A DNA stretch of 64,000 nucleotides from Bilabrum cf. latius (lineage: Eukaryota; Bigyra: Bicosoecida; Bigyra; Bicosoecida): positions 62,001 through 126,000 of the forward strand of contig OZ237773.1 in assembly GCA_965178125.1 (NCBI GenBank). The letters are read 5' to 3'. Position numbers and translations under genes: made by a program. Shown piece by piece: positions 57,550 through 64,000 of this stretch. A model generated the notes under the pieces. The model was given only the letters and a program-made list of their open reading frames with translations, had not been told where the DNA came from and searched no databases. The number at the start of each line of letters is the position of its first letter. Position 1 is the first letter of the stretch.

Positions 57550-59610
57550 ATGATGTGCGCCTTGGGTGTGGTCACACGGTTGCGGACTAAGCACTTGGCG
57601 GGTCTTTGGGCTCGCCACCTGTCATCCTGTGTGTCTACGTTTGTCTGGCGGCCTAGCCGACTGAGCTCTGCCAGCCAATGCAACGATATACATTCAATTG
57701 TGAGGCCTACTCAACTGATATCTACTGGGTCAACTGGCTTTGTCAGATTCAGAAGCAGCAAAAAGGAGCAGAACGTTCTCGACGACAAGGTGAACAGCCT
57801 TGAGCATGAGAAGCTCCGAAAGCAGGAGGTAGATGTGGCAAGACTATCCGAACGAGTGGTTGAAGTTGAGCACTAGTTTACGAGTGCCACAACGGATAAG
57901 GAGATGCAGAGGCAGGAACGGATGATGCAAGTCATGGAGCAAAGACTTGAGAAGGCGCAGAGGCTTGCAGAAGAGGCTAGAGCGCGGCTTACACGCATCG
58001 AAGCTGCCAAGCGATTAATCAATGATTTCGATCATCATAGACTGTCCGAAGAGTCCGCTCGATCTGTAGCTGAGGTGGTTGCGTTGATCCAGGGGACGGA
58101 AAGGATCGGGATGAATCTCGATGTGCAGCGGAAGATGGTGCCGATGCTAGTCAAGCCATTTCCTCGGGTGCTATCTACCCCATCGAGCGAGGAATCGTCC
58201 GCTGGGAGTGCGTCCACAAGTGCGCTAGCAGAATAGAAGCGACGTGTCGGCCCACAGTTGATCTCTTCCATGCAGATGATCAACAGGATTGGGTCCGGTG
58301 CAAAGGAGTTTGCCGAGAAAATCCGTGATACCCTTGGCGATGATAACCTACAGAATAAAAGTGTAGTCGTGGTCGCATAGGCTAGTGGATCGGGGAAATC
58401 GAAACTATCCATCGATGCTTCATTGGTTGAGGGTATTCCTGCTATCGTTCTCACGACCATATCTGAGGGCGACAACTTGTCTGACCCTTTTGCTACCCTC
58501 CATGCCGCATACAACGATTATCTACGGGACGAAGAGGCTGCAGCTTCGAGGTATTCGGCCAATGACAGTCAGTATTTGGATTCCTTGCGAGGGTGCTACT
58601 TCGAGGTTTTGATTGGGGCTCACATCGAGTGGACAGCTGCAGTCCTCGAGCAACTCGCTACCGACGGGAAGACTCGGTCATACAACGAGACCATGTTTGC
58701 ACTGCACCGGTGCAGAATGAATGGTTTGGCGCCGCAGGGTGTGGCTTCGATCGTAAAACAACGACTGCTCGGACTACAAGCAATCCATAGCTCATCCGGC
58801 CTTCAAGACCTGAAGCTAAAAGTGCGTCAGTACAACTTATACGCTCTCAAACGCCTGAGAGCATCTATCAGGGGCTGCTGTGGTATTGCACCCGATGCAG
58901 ACAAGCCCATCATCACAGTCGACGAAGTGCCGAAGCTGATTACGTAGTTCTTTGGGACGAGAACACGCCCCGAGGACTCGTGGATCAGGTTCTTGTCATT
59001 CGCGGCTTAGTCCTGTCTGAATCAGAATATCCCCGTCGCTTTCGTTGGGACCTTTATGGAGGTGCAGGTATTGCTGTAGAAGAACTTTTCACCGTTGCGC
59101 GGTTGCGTGACGATGTTCGCGAACGCAGACTTCATCAGTACAGAGCAGTTCTGGTCATCCTATGTGCCAACGTTGCCAGACACTCCACCTGAATGCTTGG
59201 CAGGTTTGCGCGAGCTCGAGGGAAGACCAATTTTCTTCTTTGACCTGCTGTTAGCACCAGCAGTGCGACGAGTGCTCCGCTCGGAACACCTGGAGTTAGT
59301 GTCGTCGGATGTAGCAGGTACAAATTGCGAGACAGCCCGTCGCATGGTTACAGCGCTGCTTTTGGTCCTTCCCAATGCTCGAAGAGAAGGTATCAAAAGG
59401 ATGGTAAAGAGAACCCTGCATTTCGTGAACCGAAACGACACCCGTCTCGGAGTCGCCGGAGTGTCAACATCTGAAGAGAATCCGAACTTGAAGAGCATGC
59501 TGAGCAGCGTGTTCCTTGACGGACGACATTTGCAACCGATCAGGACGCGGGTAAAGGGGACAAAGGGCGGTCCGTCCAAGCTAGTCGTGGATAGGCAAGC
59601 ATGGTATTAA
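57550..59610 (+). CDS. P-loop NTPase, Crinkler/RHS-like
   Basis: One frame of 687 codons from ATG 57550 to TAA, with six in-frame TAG codons. The N-terminal 60 residues are Arg/Ser-rich and amphipathic, like a mitochondrial presequence; a coiled coil follows (about 75-150). A Walker-A-like loop ASGSGKSK occurs near residue 278 after a run of valines (SVVVVA-TAG), similar to the TSGSGKT loops of the Crinkler/RHS NTPase superfamily, whose members carry degenerate P-loops. Later segments (IPVAFVGTF, RPIFFFDLLL) could be the following strands. Codon bias is weaker than in neighbouring genes. Crinkler-type proteins occur widely in protists and often sit in variable, repeat-rich regions; the assignment here rests on pattern only. 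Confidence 0.6.
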
Positions 59611-59874
59611 GGAGACAGAGTCTGATTCGTTGTTGACGTCAAATGAGATGATAAGCGTCTGTGCGATGAGGATGGCTCTGCGAAGAAGGAGAACGCCGCA
59701 ACACCTTGTCCGTAGGTGGGAAGAGGAATTGTAGCGTTAGACATCGTAATCTGATTAACGGAAGAGGCAGGCCACGAAGAGTGGAGGTTGGCATTTCTCC
59801 AGTCAATCGCCTCCATTCGGGGTGGAAGAGCTCAGGACTGACAGATCGTCTTGAATTCTTTTTGTTGTGGTCTC

Positions 59875-61998
59875 ATGTCTTCGGGTGCGGGTGCAGATAC
59901 AGTTCAGCCGGAGCGCTAGGGCGTGATGGCGCGGCTTCAGCAGTTTTGGCGTGGCATTTTCACGACGTTGGCCTTGAAAGAACCCGGTTTTCAACGTGCT
60001 ATTTTCCTTTTTGAGGCATGCTTTGGGGCCTTGTCTGATCCAATGCAATGGGCATCGGTGACCGGAGTGTGTGGGTTTACCGCAGAGCGGCTCCTCGCGC
60101 TAGAGGCGCAGTGGAACGAGGCCATCAAAGGCGTACGGCGTGGGTCTCCGAAGCGCGCACAGATAATTGAATCAATGATTCGATACTTGTTGACAGCGGT
60201 GGTCACCATGAAGGGCGTGCATGGACAACCCTATTCCACGGTTCTGCCTGACTCCTTCCCGTCCTTCGCATCCTGGCTTGAACTTCCTGAGCCGACCGCA
60301 ACGGCGCAGGACTCGGACACCTTCGTACTGTCTCGCAAGGCGGAGGATGCCTACGCACATGCGCACGCCGGGAGCGCGGTGTCGACCTCAAGCGCCCTGG
60401 CAGCAGGGGCTGCGGGTGGAGCTGTGGGTGGAGCTCCAGCAGGTGCCGGGCCTCGTGCCGGCAGCCGGCCGCGGCAGGCAGGCCGAGCACCGGCCCGGCA
60501 GCCGCTGGGGTCAATTCCCCGCGATCAATCCCTTGCACACGCTCCAGGCAGTGGCCCCGGGCCTGCAGCGAGCCTTGGCGGCCTGGCGGCGGTGCCCAGC
60601 GAGTGGAGCGCTGCGGTGCGAGCGTGGCTGCATCCCTGGACGGCTGAGCGGCAGTAGGCCCTGAAGGAGACCGAGGACGAACAGATGCGTCTGTCGATGG
60701 CCGTAGAGGCTGCGTTGTTGGCAGCGGGCGGATGGCCGGAGGCGGACTCCACTCTCCGCGCCCTCGATGGGGCCATGACGAAGCAGCTGCGGGCGCTGGG
60801 ACGGCGCATGCAGCATGCACCACAGAGCCAAGAGCACGCCATTATATTGGCGATCGCGTTCCTCGAACGGGTGACGCATGAGCAGCAGCGAGCAGCTGAA
60901 ACAGGCTTGGAGATGCCGGCTCTCCACCAGGTGGTCGCACTCGTCAGGCGCCATGCCAAGGAGCGGAAGCTACCGGCGGCCACGGGTGCGGGTGCAGCTG
61001 ACCCGGGTGAGTCCTTGGTGCGTGGTGTGGTGTAGTCTGATGTGGTGTAGTCTGCGTTTGTCCCCGCTTCGTTACTCCGTGATCACGGGCCAGGCCAAAT
61101 CAAAGCCACCGAGTTCCGGGGGATGTTCGTTCAGATCGCGAAGGCGGAGCTGATTGCAGCACTGCAGGCGAGCAGCGACTGCCCCCCGCGGATGTCGTTG
61201 GCAGCTACCTCCAAGTACCTTACGAAGGCGGCAGGCATCTTGGCCTCGGCAATCACCGGGGATGACGAGCGCATCAAGAAGAGCTGGGCAGACCTGCTCC
61301 AGCTCAAGAGCGATGATCCGCTATTTCCTGATCTCGCGGTGCCCAGACATGAGGACTTGGTGCACCCTCGGCCGTTCGCGCTGTTCACCTACGCACTGGT
61401 GCGGGCATATGCACGGGCGGTTACAGCAGTGGTGGAAACGTACGCCACGTCAGGACCTGCCTGGCCGACCCCACCGGCCCAGTCGATGTCGCCGTACAGG
61501 CCTGAGGCGGATGTGGAGGAGTTTCATGCCGGTGCGACAGCAATCACGCAGTCCCTGGCGTCCTGGGGCAGGCAGCTGTGGAAGCTGCAGCTTCTGGCGC
61601 GCACTGCAGGCGGCAGCTTCGGCACAGGGCTCCAGACGTCTCGTGCAGCAGCGAAGGACGTGTTCACTGCCATCGTGCTGACCGCGCAGGGCAAGATGGG
61701 AATCGCAGTGCCAGCGATTCGCACCAACAGTCAGGCCGATATGATGGCGGCGAGGGACCAGGTGCACACGCTGATCACGGCGTACCTCAAGGGCGATGAC
61801 CTTGAGGACTCTGACCCGCTCGAAGGCGTGGAGCCTGGCCGCGTAGTGCAGGTCATCCGTGCGTGCTTGTGCCCAGAGGGCCCGCACGGCATCGGACCAG
61901 CACTGCTGAGCAGCACGCCACAGGGCCAAGCACTCGGAACGGCGGCGGCAGTGGCCCAACTGGAGAAGACCATCGAGCTCGCCCAGGGCTCCTCATGA
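59875..61998 (+). CDS. Unknown helical protein
   Basis: One frame of 708 codons from ATG 59875 to TGA 61996-61998, with four TAG codons, two of them nine codons apart near 61033-61053 where an in-phase intron (GTGAGT at about 61010) cannot be excluded. The translation is predominantly Ala/Leu-rich helices with a Gly/Pro/Arg-rich insert near residues 170-230. No catalytic motif or transmembrane segment was seen. It lies between the P-loop gene and a stretch that stays open in the same frame after the stop, which could mean a disrupted larger gene. Confidence 0.6.
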
Positions 61999-63297
61999 AG
62001 GCCAGCACGCCCGTGCCGCCACAGCAGGTGGCGGCCGGGCAGGCCTTCAAGGAGACGGCGGCGCCTCTACACGCAGGAGAGGCGCCGCCTCCGGCGACTA
62101 CATGCACGGCGCCTGGAGCAGGGGCTCAAACGCTGTGTTCGGGAATGGAGGCGGGGCCGTGCCAGAGGACTTCTCTCACCTCTGGTACAACAGGACCTGT
62201 CCTTCCGTGGGTAGGATTGTGCGCCGGTCGCTTCGGTGGCCGGCTTCTCGGGATGGCTTCAGCAACGGACAGTTGGGTCGGGGAACACTCAACAGCTGAA
62301 TGAGGAGCGGAACGTATACGACGGCAGTTTCGGACGGCAGGACGTGGTCACTAATGCAATTGGGCAGCGGTGGTTACAGTAGCCACGACGTCATCGTCAA
62401 GTCAGCGGGGAAGTACCAGCGGAGGGTGCAGCAGCAGTGCATGCGGCCCAGGAGATCCGTGTCAGCTACCCTGCAGCATCGACTACGTCAGCAGCGTTAC
62501 CGAGGCTTCGGCCACGCACCCCTACGCCACGGGTGCGCGACCAGGGCCAAGGTGACCCTGACTGGCAGCTCTGCAAGCCAGTAGTGGACCGTAAGCGGCC
62601 CCTGCTGTCCTTCGCAGCGTGTCAGGTGCTACATCGAGGCATCGGGAACAATCAATCCCACGCCTTGGTGGATCCCACTGCCGGGGGCAGTGGTTGGGTC
62701 CTCCGAGCCTGGAGCTCGGAGAGGTAGGGCGTGAGTTCAGATCTGAGCAGTTCTCCATCGGAAGAGGACGAGCTGCTGGGCTCAAGCCAAGGAAATACGT
62801 GGGGCACTTCTGACTGGGCCGAATGGCTATCCGCCTCGTCTGTCGTGCCAGTGGAACCGTGGGTTCCTAGCAGTTGGGATGACTCAGCTGCGCCATCGCA
62901 AACGTGGGCAGCCTGGATGCGATCCCTGCAGGATGCGGAGGGGCGCAGTCGTGCCAAAGAGGCACCGCCAGCGCTTGGTAGACAGCACCAGCGACTGGTG
63001 GCCCACCTGACAGCGGACCCCATGGTGCTCACGGGCGACCCCGAAGCAGCACGCGCCACCAGAGCGAAGCAGGTGCAGTGGGCTACGTACCTGCGTGCAG
63101 CGTGCCCGCCTCGTACCTTCCGAGCCAAGGACTGGAAGGCCATGTCACCGGCTGAGCGGACGCTGTGTGGATTTGCCCACGGTTTCCCGATGGGCCGCAC
63201 AGCAGCTGTCCAGCAGCAGGTCAAGCTGCCGACAAACTCCATCCCGACTGAGGCTGCGGCTGCAGTGCACTGCGAGCTGGGAGCCAGATGTCAATGA
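61999..63297 (+). CDS. Open stretch in frame with the previous gene; boundaries unresolved
   Basis: After the TGA at 61998 the same frame stays open to TGA 63295-63297 with three TAG codons. The part from about 62296 onward (QQLNEERNVYDGSFGRQDVV, later WAEWLSASS and LRAACPPRTFRAKDWKAM) is convincingly coding, but the first in-frame Met is far inside it (about 62918). Between 61999 and 62299 the other two frames look as protein-like as this one, suggesting indels or an unrecognised intron. It may be a continuation of the preceding gene broken by mutation. No family recognised. Confidence 0.4.
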
Positions 63298-64000
63298 GAG
63301 ATGCAGTAAAGAATGGTGTGTTCGTCTGGGACCCAGAGAGGGACCCGAACAACGTCTTGCAAGAGCCACTGGCGATCTAGGCTGTGGAACAGGTTGGCTT
63401 GGAAGAGGTTCTTAACAAGGAAGCTAGCGATGACTTCATGCTGCACAGCTGGGCTGTAGACGTGGTGCACAATGATTACCAGAAAGGCAAACTGCTGGAG
63501 TAGGCAGTGGCCTGGGTGCTGCTGCGGGCGTGTTCGGGCGGCCCAGTGCCGTTGCAAGATGCCCTGAAGGGCCTTGTCGTTAGCAAGGTGGTGAACGACC
63601 GCACCGCAAATTATCTCAGCAGCACCAAGATCGATATCTAGCACGCGGCGCCAGTATGTAGGAAGTCTTTGGGGACATTGGAGCTTGACGACTGGAGCTG
63701 CACGGCAGATCCTCATACGGTATGGCACTCGTTCGACTAGTATTCAGGGATGGGCCTCTTCATGCGCACAGAGACTGGCAGCCCAATCGGGATCCAGGTG
63801 AAGTCGGGCAATGGTTCTTTTGCTGACGCTGTAGCCAGCTGCACCATGGGCTGGCAAGGTCTGTCGAGGGAGGAGGGAAAAAGTTACTAGCAGCACGCCG
63901 CTCGTGCTGCAGTCCTCAACTCTGACATTGCGTGCAGCGACCAGCCCCACGTGCGTTTGGTGGTGTCAGCGAATGGCTTCTCGACCCATGCGATTAAGGC
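63288..64000 (+). CDS. Nuclease-like protein (possible PD-(D/E)xK fold), cut by right edge
   Basis: The frame opens with ATG 63288 (or 63294), overlapping the previous stop, and runs off the window with five TAG codons. Ordered sequence includes KGKLLEQAVAWVLLRAC, a helix with a Glu typical of the first motif of restriction-like nucleases, and GSPIGIQVKSGNG, where QVK resembles the (D/E)xK/QxK strand. This layout is found in the C-terminal domains of Crinkler-type proteins, in keeping with the P-loop gene 4 kb upstream. The catalytic Asp was not pinned down, so this remains tentative. The very tight overlap with the previous frame suggests a frameshift or a disrupted gene. Confidence 0.45.

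Noticed and set aside
61995-63297. Chain of ATGA stop/start overlaps suggesting a bacterial- or virus-like operon
   Set aside because: Two of the apparent junctions (62300 and 62731) disappear because one frame stays open through the region when TAG is sense; the intermediate frames are shadows.
1-64000. UAG = leucine, as reported for one rhizarian
   Set aside because: TAG lies in Gln runs and at a conserved lectin Gln; several contexts would tolerate Leu, but none favours it clearly.
1-64000. UAA also reassigned to glutamine (ciliate-type code)
   Set aside because: No in-frame TAA was found in about 45 kb of coding sequence that holds about 100 TAG, and two genes end at TAA.
1-64000. Wholesale pseudogenes instead of a code change
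   Set aside because: Frames are broken only by one of three stop codons, with no accompanying TAA, TGA or frameshifts over thousands of codons, and conserved motifs are intact.

Overview
The window is nuclear DNA from a GC-rich eukaryote, most likely a unicellular protist or alga. Signs of this are GT-AG introns (ten resolved, mostly GTGAG donors and CGCAG acceptors), a two-exon ribosomal protein RPL9, a BRAP2-type ubiquitin ligase, a P2X receptor, a PDZ protein and several very long low-complexity (Ala/Ser/Gly-rich) proteins. I cannot name the lineage. No rRNA, tRNA, CRISPR array or bacterial operon was seen.

The dominant observation is a variant genetic code. Read with the standard code, almost every gene is shattered by TAG. 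Read with TAG as sense, 17 genes become long single frames with about 100 in-frame TAG codons and no internal TAA or TGA. Genes whose end is visible stop at TGA (15) or TAA (2), never TAG. TAG sits inside CAG/CAA polyglutamine runs and at the conserved Gln of a lectin motif, so UAG most likely encodes glutamine. All coordinates and lengths below use UAG = Gln.

Layout. 1-8671: three minus-strand genes: a possibly acylated large protein (cut by the left edge), a second protein with a MGACAS N-terminus, and a PDZ/coiled-coil protein. 8800-9238: copy of a dispersed repeat. 9747-16589 (+): giant RCC1-like/BspA-type leucine-rich-repeat membrane protein with nine near-identical 303-bp units. 16904-20458 (-): BRAP2/IMP-like RING ligase. 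21197-22094 (-): secreted GNA-type lectin. 22317-29945 (-): 2542-residue protein with a split RING. 30294-30807 (-): PhyH-like fragment with a frameshift. 31242-35375 (-): two tandem armadillo-repeat paralogues, the second repeat copy lying upstream of one. 35641-38808 (-): secreted multicopper oxidase fused to a transmembrane domain, divergent from 38933-40537 (+), an unknown basic protein. 40699-43148 (-): P2X receptor. 43676-45943 (-): unknown. 46089-46834 (-): RPL9. 47591-56941 (+): a 3116-residue low-complexity, RG/KG-rich, polyQ protein. 57550-64000 (+): P-loop protein and nuclease-like protein resembling Crinkler/RHS families, with two unrecognised frames between.

The genes do not form a pathway; neighbours look functionally unrelated, as expected for a eukaryotic chromosome. 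Unexplained structure includes several short palindromes and a 9-mer (TGTGACGAG) that recur far more than chance, mostly inside genes and in several reading frames.
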